DNA from: Bacillota bacterium
GTDB lineage: Bacteria > Bacillota > Clostridia > Lachnospirales > Lachnospiraceae
Reading direction: 5' to 3'
Assembly (NCBI GenBank): GCA_023418475.1
Contig: JAEZZO010000068.1
Span: 233,008-297,007 of the forward strand
Length of the DNA stretch: 64,000 nt
Position numbers and translations under genes: made by a program. Below are positions 16,252 through 24,939 of the stretch, one piece after another (position 1 is the first letter of the stretch; every line of letters begins with the position of its first letter). The notes beneath the pieces were generated by a model. That model saw only the letters and a list, made by a program, of their open reading frames with translations. It did no database searches and was not told the origin of the DNA.

Positions 16252-17460
16252 ATGAGAACAGGACGTCAAAAATATTGTTGGGCATTTTTATTATTAATTC
16301 TTACAATGGCTCTAATTCCCGCACTACCCTGCCTGGCAGCAAGTGCTAAGGTGGAGTTGACAGCGGACGGGACAGAGTTTACAGAAGGGGATAAGGTATA
16401 TGTTTATATAAAAATCAATTCGGATACTGCTTTTGGCGATTTTGAGGCTAATCTGACGTATGATGATAATGTCCTGGAATATACGGGAGGAGCCTCCGTA
16501 ATTAAGGGCGGTAATGGATATCTGAAAATTTCAGATATCGATGTTACGGAAAAAACTACCTCCAGAAAATATGCATTGATATTTAAGGCACTTAAGGTAG
16601 GAGTCTGTAAGCTATCCTTTAGCGATGATGTTCTTGTATATGACGAAGAAGGAAAGGTTCAGCCTGTCTCGAATAGTGATTTAACAATAAAGGTAAAGTC
16701 GAAAAAAACAGCATCTGTAAATGCTTATCTGAAATCGTTGATTACCAGTCCGGTGGATATTACACCAGCTTTTGATAAAAAAGAATTAGTTTATAATGCG
16801 AAAGTGGGCAGTGAAACCAAGAAATTGATTATCTCAGCTATACCGGAGGATAATAAAGCAATTGTTTCAATTTCAGGTAATGAATCTCTGAAAGAAGGAG
16901 AAAATAAAATTATCATTACAGTATTAGCTGAATCAGGAGATGTCATAGAATATATTATCAATGTTTTACGTGAAGGAGCATCTGACAATCCGGTGACAGA
17001 ACCTGTTACCACAACACCGTCACCGGCGCCGACAGAGGAAGTCAGTGAAATACAGCAGGGTAATGGGGAAGTTAATTTTATATTACACGGAAAATATAAG
17101 CTGATTGAGACGGATAGCGGGGCTTCGATACCGGAAGGTTTTACGAAAACGCTAATAGATCTTTCGGGTGTTTCAATTACTGCTTATACCCCAAATAATG
17201 AGCCGGATAGTGAATTTGTATTGATTTATGCGGAAAATACCACAGGGGAACGAGGCTTCTATCAATATGACAGGAGCGAGCAAACCCTGCAGCGATATCA
17301 TGCAGCTTCGGCAGAGCAAAGCGGCAATAATGCAAAGGACAACAAAGATATTAAGCATGGAACAGGTGTAATAGCAGTTCTTAGCGTACTTTGTGTAGTA
17401 TTGCTGTTTACTGTAATCTTGCTGCTGTTCAGGCGAAAGAACAGTGCGAAAAACGATTAG
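16252..17460 (+). CDS. Membrane-anchored protein with cohesin-like and cadherin-like domains
   Basis: A 402-residue protein. A signal peptide (WAFLLLILTMALIPALPCLA) is followed at about residues 33-155 by a cohesin-type beta-sandwich (VELTADGTEFTEGDKVYVYI, FGDFEANLTYDDNVLEYTGG, YALIFKALKVG). A cadherin-like beta-sandwich (NAYLKSLITSPVDITPAFDK to EYIINVLREG) comes next, then a Pro/Thr linker, a small globular region and a C-terminal membrane span (VIAVLSVLCVVLLFTVILLLF) with a basic tail. Both this gene and the one before end in or contain the cadherin-like fold, so they probably act together at the surface. Cohesin folds bind dockerins in cellulosomes; no dockerin is seen in the window, so the ligand is unknown. 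ATG 16252 sits five bases after GGAGG; ATG 16240 overlaps that signal and is rejected. Confidence 0.75.
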   Translation: MRTGRQKYCWAFLLLILTMALIPALPCLAASAKVELTADGTEFTEGDKVYVYIKINSDTAFGDFEANLTYDDNVLEYTGGASVIKGGNGYLKISDIDVTEKTTSRKYALIFKALKVGVCKLSFSDDVLVYDEEGKVQPVSNSDLTIKVKSKKTASVNAYLKSLITSPVDITPAFDKKELVYNAKVGSETKKLIISAIPEDNKAIVSISGNESLKEGENKIIITVLAESGDVIEYIINVLREGASDNPVTEPVTTTPSPAPTEEVSEIQQGNGEVNFILHGKYKLIETDSGASIPEGFTKTLIDLSGVSITAYTPNNEPDSEFVLIYAENTTGERGFYQYDRSEQTLQRYHAASAEQSGNNAKDNKDIKHGTGVIAVLSVLCVVLLFTVILLLFRRKNSAKND

Positions 17461-17503
17461 AAGGACGAATGATTTGATAAAAAAGTCATAGAAATGAAAG
17501 TAC

Positions 17504-17542
17504 TTGACAATTTGCAATGGACTGTTATACTAATGGTATAAC
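17504..17542 (+). promoter_or_regulatory. Promoter and operator of the gntR-mcsA-mcsB-clpC operon
   Basis: TTGACA (17504-17509), a 16-bp spacer and TATACT (17526-17531) form a strong promoter. The perfect inverted repeat GTTATAC-taatg-GTATAAC (17524-17542) covers the -10 element, well placed for repression by the GntR protein encoded next. No CtsR heptad repeat and no CIRCE element is visible. Confidence 0.7.
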
Positions 17543-17633
17543 AAGTATAACGTTAGCAAAGGTATCGTAAAACAAAATCTGAAAGAGTTTTTATACGATC
17601 AGATCAACATGTATTTTAACGAGGAGTATCCGT

Positions 17634-18008
17634 ATGTATCTACGAATTGATTTTAACAGTGATGAAGCTATCTATATTCAACTTAGGAATCAGATTATTT
17701 ACGGTATTGCTACCTCCCAGCTGATCGAAGGAGAGAACCTGCCTTCGGTGAGAGATTTGGCAGAAAATATTGGGATTAATATGCACACCGTTAATAAAGC
17801 TTACGCAATATTAAAACAGGAGGGTTATTTAAAACTCGACAGGAGAAGAGGTGCAGTCGTTGCGATTGATATCAATAAGCTGCAGGCCATGGAAGAAATG
17901 CGGGACGATTTACGAGTAGTATTAGCAAAAGCCTTTTGCAAAAATATCAGCTGCGAGGAGGCGCATGAGATCGTAAATGAGATCTTTGGCGAATTCGAAA
18001 GGGGGTAA
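17634..18008 (+). CDS. GntR-family regulator, YtrA type
   Basis: A 124-residue regulator. The N-terminal winged helix (AIYIQLRNQIIYGIA, LPSVRDLAENIGINMHTVNKAYAIL) is followed by only about 50 residues, which is the YtrA subfamily layout with a short dimerisation tail. It is first in an operon with mcsA five bases downstream. In most Firmicutes that position is held by ctsR, which represses clpC until heat stress. Here this GntR protein presumably takes part in controlling the same chaperone genes, acting at the palindrome over the operon promoter. That role is inferred from position only. Confidence 0.85.
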   Translation: MYLRIDFNSDEAIYIQLRNQIIYGIATSQLIEGENLPSVRDLAENIGINMHTVNKAYAILKQEGYLKLDRRRGAVVAIDINKLQAMEEMRDDLRVVLAKAFCKNISCEEAHEIVNEIFGEFERG

Positions 18009-18013
18009 TCACG

Positions 18014-18562
18014 ATGCTATGTGACAGATGTCAAAAGAGAGATGCGAAAATATTATATACCGAGATTATTAACGGAGTAAAAAAGGAACAGCATCTATGT
18101 GAAGAATGTGCTACAGATTATACATCCTTTCAGATGGAAAAACCACTTATGAACAGTGAGCTTACACTCGGTGACCTGCTTTCCACCTTATTAGAAAGCT
18201 GTACCTCTGCAGATAAAAAACAATCCGGAGCGGACACCCCGTCCTTATGCTGTGAAAAATGCGGTACCACCTACGATGAATTTATACAGAAAGGTAGATT
18301 TGGTTGTGCGGATTGCTACAAGAGTTTTAGCAACCAACTGGGCAAGACCTTCAAAGGAATACAGGGTGCTGATATTCATACCGGAAAGCGGCCCAAGGGG
18401 TATGTTACCACAGATCCGGAACGTGTAATGAAAAATTTTACAGAAGTAGAAAAATTATCATTGAAATTACAGGAAGCAATCGAGAAGGAGGAATTCGAGG
18501 AAGCTGCAAGACTTCGTGATTTGATAAAACAGATGAAGAAGGAGGAGATGAAGAATGCTTAA
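18014..18562 (+). CDS. mcsA: McsA, activator of the protein-arginine kinase
   Basis: A 182-residue protein with two zinc-binding pairs of CxxC motifs (CDRCQKRD ... CEEC; CEKCGTTYDE ... CADC) and a C-terminal UVR motif (LQEAIEKEEFEEAARLRD), the McsA layout. In Bacillus, McsA stimulates the kinase McsB and helps deliver clients to ClpC. It overlaps the kinase gene by eight bases, so the two proteins are likely made in step. Confidence 0.92.
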   Translation: MLCDRCQKRDAKILYTEIINGVKKEQHLCEECATDYTSFQMEKPLMNSELTLGDLLSTLLESCTSADKKQSGADTPSLCCEKCGTTYDEFIQKGRFGCADCYKSFSNQLGKTFKGIQGADIHTGKRPKGYVTTDPERVMKNFTEVEKLSLKLQEAIEKEEFEEAARLRDLIKQMKKEEMKNA

Positions 18563-19595
18563 ATGGTACGAACAGATGGTTCCTGATGGTGATGTTGTCA
18601 TCTCAAGCAGGGTAAGACTTGCAAGAAACCTGGAAAACTATCCTTTTTCTTCAAAAATTACAGATGAAGAAGCAGCTGCTCTGGTAAATGAGGTAAAAGG
18701 AATTACCGCCTCCCTGACAGAGCAGGGAAAAAGACAATTTTATTCCTGCAATATCAGTACACTAAGCGATATTGACCGGACTGCTATGGTGGAACGTCAT
18801 ATAGTCAGCCCACTCTTAGCAGAGAAGGAGCAGGTAACCGGACTGATCTTATCAGAGGATGAGACGGTAAGCATTATGATCAACGAAGAGGATCATGTCA
18901 GAATTCAGGCAATTGAAGGCGGTCTTAATCTGGAAAATGCATATAAACAGGCGGATATTATTGATGATATTGCTTATGAAAAGCTGCATTTTGCCTATGA
19001 TGAGAAATATGGCTATCTGACAGCCTGCCCGACAAATGCCGGCACAGGTATGCGTGCTTCCTGTATGGTGTTTCTACCGGCTTTAGGTGCTGCCAGACTG
19101 ATTGAAAAACTGATCGAAGAGGTTGGTAAATATGGTGTAACCATTCGGGGTATTTACGGAGAAGGAACTAAAAGTCTTGGAAGTATATATCAGATCTCTA
19201 ATCAAAAGACTATGGGCAATTCAGAGAGTGAAATTATAGAGAATTTAAAAAGAATTGTATTCCAGGTAGTAAAACAGGAAAGAAAACGGAGAGAATATAT
19301 GTTATCCGTTAATGCGGATGAAATTGAGGATCAGGTATTCCGTTCTTACGGAATATTAAAGTACGCGAAACAAATATCTTCTGATGATGCTATGACGCTG
19401 CTTTCGCAGATCAAATTTGGAGCAGACTGTGGGTTAATCAAATTTGACAGAGAAATTAATATTCATAAATTAATGATGGGAGTACAGCCCGGGAGCCTTC
19501 AGTGGACACTCGGAAAGAATGTCGGCAGTATCACCAGAGATCAGTCAAGAGCTGAATTTATCAGGAAAGAATTACCCGATATTATAAGTGAATAA
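18555..19595 (+). CDS. mcsB: Protein-arginine kinase McsB
   Basis: A 346-residue phosphagen-kinase homologue that phosphorylates arginines in damaged proteins, marking them for ClpCP. It has the nucleotide-binding arginines in SSRVRLARNLENYPF, NEEDHVRIQ, the GTGMRASCMVFLPAL loop with its catalytic Cys, and RGIYGEGTKSLGSIYQISNQ. The C-terminal part carries the phospho-arginine-binding region known from the family. AGGAGG lies nine bases before the ATG, inside the mcsA coding end. Confidence 0.95.
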   Translation: MLKWYEQMVPDGDVVISSRVRLARNLENYPFSSKITDEEAAALVNEVKGITASLTEQGKRQFYSCNISTLSDIDRTAMVERHIVSPLLAEKEQVTGLILSEDETVSIMINEEDHVRIQAIEGGLNLENAYKQADIIDDIAYEKLHFAYDEKYGYLTACPTNAGTGMRASCMVFLPALGAARLIEKLIEEVGKYGVTIRGIYGEGTKSLGSIYQISNQKTMGNSESEIIENLKRIVFQVVKQERKRREYMLSVNADEIEDQVFRSYGILKYAKQISSDDAMTLLSQIKFGADCGLIKFDREINIHKLMMGVQPGSLQWTLGKNVGSITRDQSRAEFIRKELPDIISE

Positions 19596-19645
19596 AAAAG
19601 CAGAGAATGAAACAAAGTACTCTTGGATGGAATGGAGGACATTAG

Positions 19646-22099
19646 ATGTACGATAAATTTACTGAAAATGCAAAGAATGCTATAAATTTGGCCAGAGAAG
19701 TCGCATATCGCCTTTCTCATAACTACATCGGAACAGAGCACCTTCTGATTGGTCTGATGGAAGTGGAGGGTGTTGCGTCCAGAATTCTGGAAGAGAACGG
19801 TGTTACCGTTGATAAAGTACTGGAACTTGTGAATCAATTAATTGCTCCGAATAATGGTGTGGAAATGATGGAGGGAGGTAGCTTTACCCCAAGATCAAAA
19901 CGTATTCTGGATCAAAGCTACAAGGAAGCCGCAAAGCTGAAGGCTTCTTTAGTGGGAACCGAGCATATACTCATAGCTCTGATTAAGGAATCGGATTGTA
20001 TTGCAGTCAGACTATTAAACACGCTGGGAGTTAATATACAAAAGGTATATATCGATATACTGACGGCCTCAGGAGTGGACGTTGGTGCTGCAAAGACGGA
20101 ATATTCTGCGGGAAAAGGCGGTAAGGCAAAAGGAAAGACCTCCGCAACTCCAACGCTGGACCAATACAGCAGGGATTTAACCGAATATGCCAGAGAGGGA
20201 AAACTTGACCCCGTCATTGGCAGAGAAGGTGAGATCCAGAGAGTTGTTCAGATACTTAGCAGGAGAACGAAAAACAACCCTTGTCTGGTAGGTGAACCAG
20301 GTGTCGGTAAAACAGCTGTAGCCGAAGGTCTTGCCTTAAAAATTATAGAGGGTAATATTCCAGATACGATCAAAGAGAAACGTGTTGTAACTCTTGATCT
20401 CTCAGGTATGGTAGCAGGCTCAAAATACCGTGGTGAATTTGAAGAAAGAATAAAAAAAGTAATCAGTGAGGTAATTGGTGATGGTAACGTACTGCTGTTT
20501 ATCGATGAAATTCACACGATTATCGGAGCTGGCGGAGCGGAGGGTGCAATAGACGCCTCTAATATCTTAAAGCCGTCTCTGGCCCGCGGGGAACTTCAGA
20601 TTATTGGAGCGACCACTAGAGAAGAATACCGTAAATATATTGAGAAGGATGCTGCACTGGAGAGAAGATTTCAGCCGGTTGTGGTAGATGAACCTTCCGA
20701 AGAGGAAGCCATAAAAATTCTGTTTGGCTTACGTGATAAATATGAGGCACATCATCAGGTCAGAATTACGGATGCTGCTTTGGAAGCTGCAGTAAAGTTA
20801 TCGAACCGTTACATTAATGACAGGTATTTACCGGATAAAGCAATCGATTTAATGGATGAAGCTGCTTCCAAGGTACGGCTTAGCACTTATACCTCTTCCC
20901 CGCAGATTAAGGACTTGGAACAGGAGATTAAACGGCTCGAGGAGGAGAAGGAAAAAGCAATTAAAGCCGAAGCATACGAAAGAGCCGGTGAGATTAAAAA
21001 GCAGCAGGAAGAAATGGGAGAAGAGCTCGAACGGCAAAAATTAGTGGATGAAAAGCAAAAGCTTGAGAAACAGTTAGTGGTCAGTGACAATGAAATTGCC
21101 GAGATTGTATCCAGCTGGACGAAAATACCGGTGAAGAAGCTTGCTGAGGAAGAGACAGAACGTCTGCAAAATTTAGAATCCATTCTTCATAAGCGGGTAG
21201 TCGGCCAGGAAGAAGCTGTCGGTGCCGTAGCAAAAGCGATACGACGCGGCAGAGTTGGCTTAAAGGATCCAAATCGTCCGATCGGTTCCTTCCTCTTCCT
21301 TGGACCAACCGGTGTTGGTAAGACAGAGCTCTCGAAGGCTCTGGCGGAGGCTATGTTTGGAAGTGAGAATTCCATTATTCGTGTTGATATGTCTGAATAT
21401 ATGGAGAAGCACAGTGTTAGTAAGCTGATCGGGTCACCTCCGGGATATGTAGGATACGATGAAGGCGGACAGCTTAGTGAAAAGGTTAGGCAGAACCCTT
21501 ATTCCGTTATTCTTTTTGATGAAATTGAAAAGGCACATCCGGATGTCTTCAATATCCTGCTGCAGGTATTGGATGACGGACACATTACGGATGCCCAGGG
21601 AAGAAAGGTAAGCTTTAAGAATACCATTATTATCATGACTTCGAATGCCGGAGCACAGAATATCATTGCTCCAAAGCGTCTTGGTTTTGCTTCCGTAGTA
21701 GATGAGAAGGAAGATTACAAGAGAATGAAGGAAGGCGTTATGGATGAGGTTAAGAAGATATTTAAGCCGGAGTTCATTAACCGTATTGATGAAATTATCG
21801 TATTCCATTCCTTGACGAAGGAAGATATAAACAGTATTGTTGTTATTATGATTGCAACGATCGCCAAGAGAAGCAAGACTCAGATCAATATAGCACTTGA
21901 GACAAGTGATGAGGTGGTCGCCCATATTGCGGAAGTCGGTTTTGATGCAAAATATGGTGCAAGACCGCTTAGACGTGCAATTCAGACGAATATAGAGGAT
22001 AAACTGGCAGAAGCTATTCTGGCGGGAGATATCAAAGAGGGAGATACTGTTCGAATTGAATATCTTGATAATGAAATGGTAGTTCAGGTTAAAAAATAA
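19646..22099 (+). CDS. clpC: AAA+ chaperone ClpC
   Basis: An 817-residue Hsp100 unfoldase that feeds tagged proteins to ClpP. The order of domains is an N-terminal double Clp-N repeat (1 to about 145), a first AAA+ module (GEPGVGKT, LFIDEIHTIIGAGG), a middle UVR-type coiled coil (ERAGEIKKQQEEM) where McsA or MecA adaptors bind, and a second AAA+ module (GPTGVGKTELSK, LFDEIEKAHPDVF). A C-terminal small domain ends the protein. The M-domain length fits ClpC and not ClpB. A good GGAGG precedes the ATG. clpP is not in the window. Confidence 0.97.
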   Translation: MYDKFTENAKNAINLAREVAYRLSHNYIGTEHLLIGLMEVEGVASRILEENGVTVDKVLELVNQLIAPNNGVEMMEGGSFTPRSKRILDQSYKEAAKLKASLVGTEHILIALIKESDCIAVRLLNTLGVNIQKVYIDILTASGVDVGAAKTEYSAGKGGKAKGKTSATPTLDQYSRDLTEYAREGKLDPVIGREGEIQRVVQILSRRTKNNPCLVGEPGVGKTAVAEGLALKIIEGNIPDTIKEKRVVTLDLSGMVAGSKYRGEFEERIKKVISEVIGDGNVLLFIDEIHTIIGAGGAEGAIDASNILKPSLARGELQIIGATTREEYRKYIEKDAALERRFQPVVVDEPSEEEAIKILFGLRDKYEAHHQVRITDAALEAAVKLSNRYINDRYLPDKAIDLMDEAASKVRLSTYTSSPQIKDLEQEIKRLEEEKEKAIKAEAYERAGEIKKQQEEMGEELERQKLVDEKQKLEKQLVVSDNEIAEIVSSWTKIPVKKLAEEETERLQNLESILHKRVVGQEEAVGAVAKAIRRGRVGLKDPNRPIGSFLFLGPTGVGKTELSKALAEAMFGSENSIIRVDMSEYMEKHSVSKLIGSPPGYVGYDEGGQLSEKVRQNPYSVILFDEIEKAHPDVFNILLQVLDDGHITDAQGRKVSFKNTIIIMTSNAGAQNIIAPKRLGFASVVDEKEDYKRMKEGVMDEVKKIFKPEFINRIDEIIVFHSLTKEDINSIVVIMIATIAKRSKTQINIALETSDEVVAHIAEVGFDAKYGARPLRRAIQTNIEDKLAEAILAGDIKEGDTVRIEYLDNEMVVQVKK

Positions 22100-22184
22100 A
22101 TAATTTAGTAGAAATTGCCCGATATATCGTTTATAATGTAAACAAGTATTTCATAAAATATTATTAGTTAATTAATTTGGGTGT

Positions 22185-22221
22185 CATAAGCCGGAAAGCA
22201 CTTTTGTGAATAGGGCTTATG
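22185..22221 (+). terminator. Stem-loop after clpC
   Basis: CATAAGCC (22185-22192) pairs with GGCTTATG (22214-22221), with a smaller AGCAC/GTG pairing inside. It lacks a T-tract, so it may be a weak terminator or a processing hairpin upstream of the next gene. Confidence 0.4.
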
Positions 22222-22275
22222 GCGCGCAAAGCAATTGTTACAATTTGATATAAATACAATTAGGAGGGTCATGCA

Positions 22276-22689
22276 ATGGCAGTTGTAGAAGAGTTAATAC
22301 GCAAGGAAAGCGATGGCACAATCAGCTTTGGTAATTATATGCTAAATGCAAAATCAAAGGTTTCGGATTTTGAACATCAGGGGGATTTATATAAAGTTAA
22401 AACCTTTCAGGAAATTACTAAGCTGGAGAAAAACGGAATGTTTGTCTATGAATCGGTGCCCGGTACTGCCGTATTTCATTTTGAAACTAAAGGAAACTGC
22501 TTAAGCTTTGAAGTAACCGGTAAGGATGCAGCCCAGATCACTCTGGAATTGGAAGCGGAAAAAGAATATGAAATATTAAAGAACGATATAAATTTGGGTA
22601 AAATGAAAACAAATTTAGGCGGAAAGCTTGTACTAAGTCTGGATTTAGGTGAAGATATCATGGATATAATAAAGGTGGTTAAACTTTAA
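22276..22689 (+). CDS. Conserved small protein between clpC and radA, function unknown
   Basis: A 137-residue soluble protein. It starts MAVVEELIRKESDGTISFG and appears to be mainly beta strands (YKVKTFQEITKLEKNGMFVY, GTAVFHFETKG, LSFEVTGKDAAQITLEL) with a charged C-terminal stretch (GEDIMDIIKVVKL). There is no signal peptide, no membrane segment and no catalytic motif I recognise. Similar short proteins in gut Clostridia are sometimes labelled endosialidase; nothing in this sequence supports that. AGGAGG precedes the start, and radA begins one base after the stop codon, so the two are coupled. Confidence 0.8.
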   Translation: MAVVEELIRKESDGTISFGNYMLNAKSKVSDFEHQGDLYKVKTFQEITKLEKNGMFVYESVPGTAVFHFETKGNCLSFEVTGKDAAQITLELEAEKEYEILKNDINLGKMKTNLGGKLVLSLDLGEDIMDIIKVVKL

Positions 22690-22690
22690 T

Positions 22691-24049
22691 ATGGCCAAAA
22701 ATAAAACCGTGTTTTTCTGTAAAGTATGTGGATTCGAATCGGCAAAATGGGTAGGTCAATGTCCGGGCTGTAAGGAATGGAATTCATTTACAGAAGAACC
22801 GGTTTTTTTAAAACCCACGAAAACGGCTCAGCATAGGTCCTTAAGTGAACCGGAGCTTTTGTCCGATATCGTAACAGAGACACAACTTAGGCTTTCTTCG
22901 GGTATGGAAGAGCTTGACCGTGTTTTGGGCGGCGGAATTGTTAAGGGCAGCCTGGTGCTTGTTGGTGGTGATCCGGGGATTGGTAAATCAACACTTCTCT
23001 TACAGATGTGCCGTGAGATTATAGCTGCATCCAAAAAGATACTCTATATCTCAGGTGAGGAATCACTTAGTCAGATTAAAATGAGAGCGGAGAGGCTTGG
23101 TGTATTCCGTGGCGAGCTTCTTCTTCTGTGTGAGACTAATTTGGATCTGATTGGAGAAACGATCGCGAAACATAATCCGGATATTGTTGTAATTGACTCA
23201 ATTCAGACGATGTATAAAGAAGAAGTCGGCGCGGCGCCCGGCAGTGTCAGCCAGGTCAGGGAAGCAACAGCTACCCTGATGCAGATTGCAAAGGGCTCCG
23301 GAATTACGATCTTTATCATTGGACATGTAACGAAGGAAGGTGTTGTAGCCGGTCCCAGAGTTTTAGAACATATGGTAGATACGGTGCTATATTTTGAAGG
23401 CGATAACTATGCTTCGTACCGTGTACTGCGTGCAGTAAAAAACCGTTTTGGTTCAACAAATGAGATCGGTGTATTTGAAATGCGTGGTTCAGGTCTTGCG
23501 GAAGTGAAAAATCCTTCGGAATTTATGCTAAAGGGCAGACCGGAAGGCGAACCAGGTTCCGTAGTAGCAGCGTCTATTGAAGGAACCAGACCAATACTCA
23601 TTGAGCTTCAAGCATTGGTTAGCCGTACTAATTTCAACATGCCAAGAAGAACTGCTGCGGGAACCGATTATAACAGAGTGAACCTGCTTATGGCTGTTCT
23701 CGAGAAAAGGGCAGGAATCCAGCTTTCTGACTGTGATGCGTATGTGAATGTTGCAGGAGGAATGAGAATAACAGAACCGGCACTTGATCTGGCTGTTATA
23801 ACAGCCATTATTTCCAGCTATAAGAATATTGCTTTAGACAATAAGACGGTTTTATTCGGTGAAGTAGGACTAACCGGTGAAGTCAGGGCTGTGAATATGG
23901 CGGAGCAGAGAGTGACAGAGGCCTCAAAAATGGGATTTGAGGTATGTATCCTGCCACAGGCAAATAAAGAGCATATCAAAGCTGCGGGTATCAAACTAAT
24001 AGGAGTAAAAAATATACAGGAAGTTATGGGAATGCTCAGGAAAGGTTAG
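22691..24049 (+). CDS. radA: DNA repair protein RadA (Sms)
   Basis: A 452-residue RecA-like branch-migration helicase. The N-terminal zinc finger has C10, C13, C24 and C27 (FFCKVCG ... GQCPGC). The ATPase has Walker A GGDPGIGKST near residue 97 and VVIDSIQTM as Walker B. The RadA-specific KNRFGSTNEIG motif and a C-terminal Lon-like domain (VYVNVAGGMRITEPALDLAV, FGEVGLTGEVRAV) are present. In many Clostridia radA is followed by the c-di-AMP synthase gene disA; that gene is absent here. Confidence 0.97.
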   Translation: MAKNKTVFFCKVCGFESAKWVGQCPGCKEWNSFTEEPVFLKPTKTAQHRSLSEPELLSDIVTETQLRLSSGMEELDRVLGGGIVKGSLVLVGGDPGIGKSTLLLQMCREIIAASKKILYISGEESLSQIKMRAERLGVFRGELLLLCETNLDLIGETIAKHNPDIVVIDSIQTMYKEEVGAAPGSVSQVREATATLMQIAKGSGITIFIIGHVTKEGVVAGPRVLEHMVDTVLYFEGDNYASYRVLRAVKNRFGSTNEIGVFEMRGSGLAEVKNPSEFMLKGRPEGEPGSVVAASIEGTRPILIELQALVSRTNFNMPRRTAAGTDYNRVNLLMAVLEKRAGIQLSDCDAYVNVAGGMRITEPALDLAVITAIISSYKNIALDNKTVLFGEVGLTGEVRAVNMAEQRVTEASKMGFEVCILPQANKEHIKAAGIKLIGVKNIQEVMGMLRKG

Positions 24050-24150
24050 TTTATTGGGGTATACATAAAAGATTGGTAAAATAGATAGCATAATTTGACT
24101 TTTCCCCATTAATAAGCAGAAGGCAGACTACTTTAAGGGGGATACATAGG

Positions 24151-24603
24151 ATGAAGACTACGAATGATTGCTTAATTCTTCTTGCAACAACGCAAGAATA
24201 TATGACAGACATTACGGATAAGATGGTTCTGTGGGAGAATTCCCAGCTTTTTGTTGAAAGGGATGCATTTGATTCGTTAAATGTATCGGACAAAGTACTG
24301 AAGTTATCGAAGGAAGGAAGTGCTTTGGTGGAATTACTGATGGAATGCTGTCAATCACTGATGGATAATCCGAGTCCTGAGAAAAAGAAAAAAATGGCTG
24401 TTGTACTGAAAGAAATACACAGTGTATTTCATAATATATCGGAGGCATCTTCAAGTATAAGTGATATTTCCCATAAAATCGAAGGTGAAGCAGCTATTCA
24501 GAAGGAAATCGGTGATAATCTCAAAAAATCACTTTCATATATTAGTGAGAGTATAAACAGTATCGTAGCCAGTACAGAATTGTCTATGACTGAAAATTCA
24601 TAA
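24151..24603 (+). CDS. Helical protein of unknown function
   Basis: A 150-residue, hydrophilic and mostly alpha-helical protein with a long C-terminal amphipathic region (EIHSVFHNISEASSSISDIS and on) like a coiled coil or the signalling helices of chemotaxis proteins. It has no signal peptide, membrane span or enzyme motif. AAGGGGG precedes the ATG. Its position before the c-di-GMP genes may mean a signalling or cell-cycle link, but that is a guess; I do not recognise the family. Confidence 0.65.
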   Translation: MKTTNDCLILLATTQEYMTDITDKMVLWENSQLFVERDAFDSLNVSDKVLKLSKEGSALVELLMECCQSLMDNPSPEKKKKMAVVLKEIHSVFHNISEASSSISDISHKIEGEAAIQKEIGDNLKKSLSYISESINSIVASTELSMTENS

Positions 24604-24798
24604 TAGTATTCGGGTATTACACATAGGTTAACACTTGCACGTAATAGGCTTATTAATCATAAGATTAGTGGCTGTTTTGTACAGGTGTTTTTTTTATACC
24701 TGTACACCAGCCTATAAGTGTTACTGCTCACAGACTAGTCTAATCCATTGCTGTGCATACGACCAGTCAATTTATTTTGTGTCAGATATTTAAATATA
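24604..24798 (+). other. Spacer with a candidate structured RNA upstream of c-di-GMP genes
   Basis: AACACTT (24630-24636) and ATAGGCT (24644-24650) pair with AGCCTAT (24709-24715) and AAGTGTT (24716-24722), giving a 14-bp closing helix with a seven-base bulge. Inside are two perfect hairpins: TAATC-ataa-GATTA (24654-24667) and GTACAGGT/ACCTGTAC (24679-24705) with a T-rich loop. This makes a three-way-junction shape. A smaller CACAG/CTGTG hairpin follows. It does not match the c-di-GMP riboswitch cores I know. Confidence 0.4.
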
Positions 24799-24828
24799 TT
24801 GTCAAAATATACGGAAGATTGATATAAT
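24799..24828 (+). promoter_or_regulatory. Promoter of the c-di-GMP operon
   Basis: TTGTCA (24799-24804), an 18-bp spacer and a perfect TATAAT (24823-24828), about 110 bases before the start of the EAL-protein gene. Confidence 0.6.
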
Positions 24829-24939
24829 GAAAATAGATAATTTAAGGTAAATTGGAATAAAAGAATTGGAAAAGATCGTAACACAACTATATGTTTTTTG
24901 AATAAACGACAGATAAATGAAAGGGGCACAGTATTTAAT

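Noticed and set aside
17504..17633. CtsR or HrcA binding sites before the clpC operon
   Set aside because: No GGTCAAA heptads and no CIRCE inverted repeat found; the palindrome present has a different sequence.
24604..24798. c-di-GMP riboswitch
   Set aside because: The conserved core and tetraloop-receptor sequences of the known c-di-GMP-I and -II classes are not visible, and the structure lies upstream of the operon promoter.
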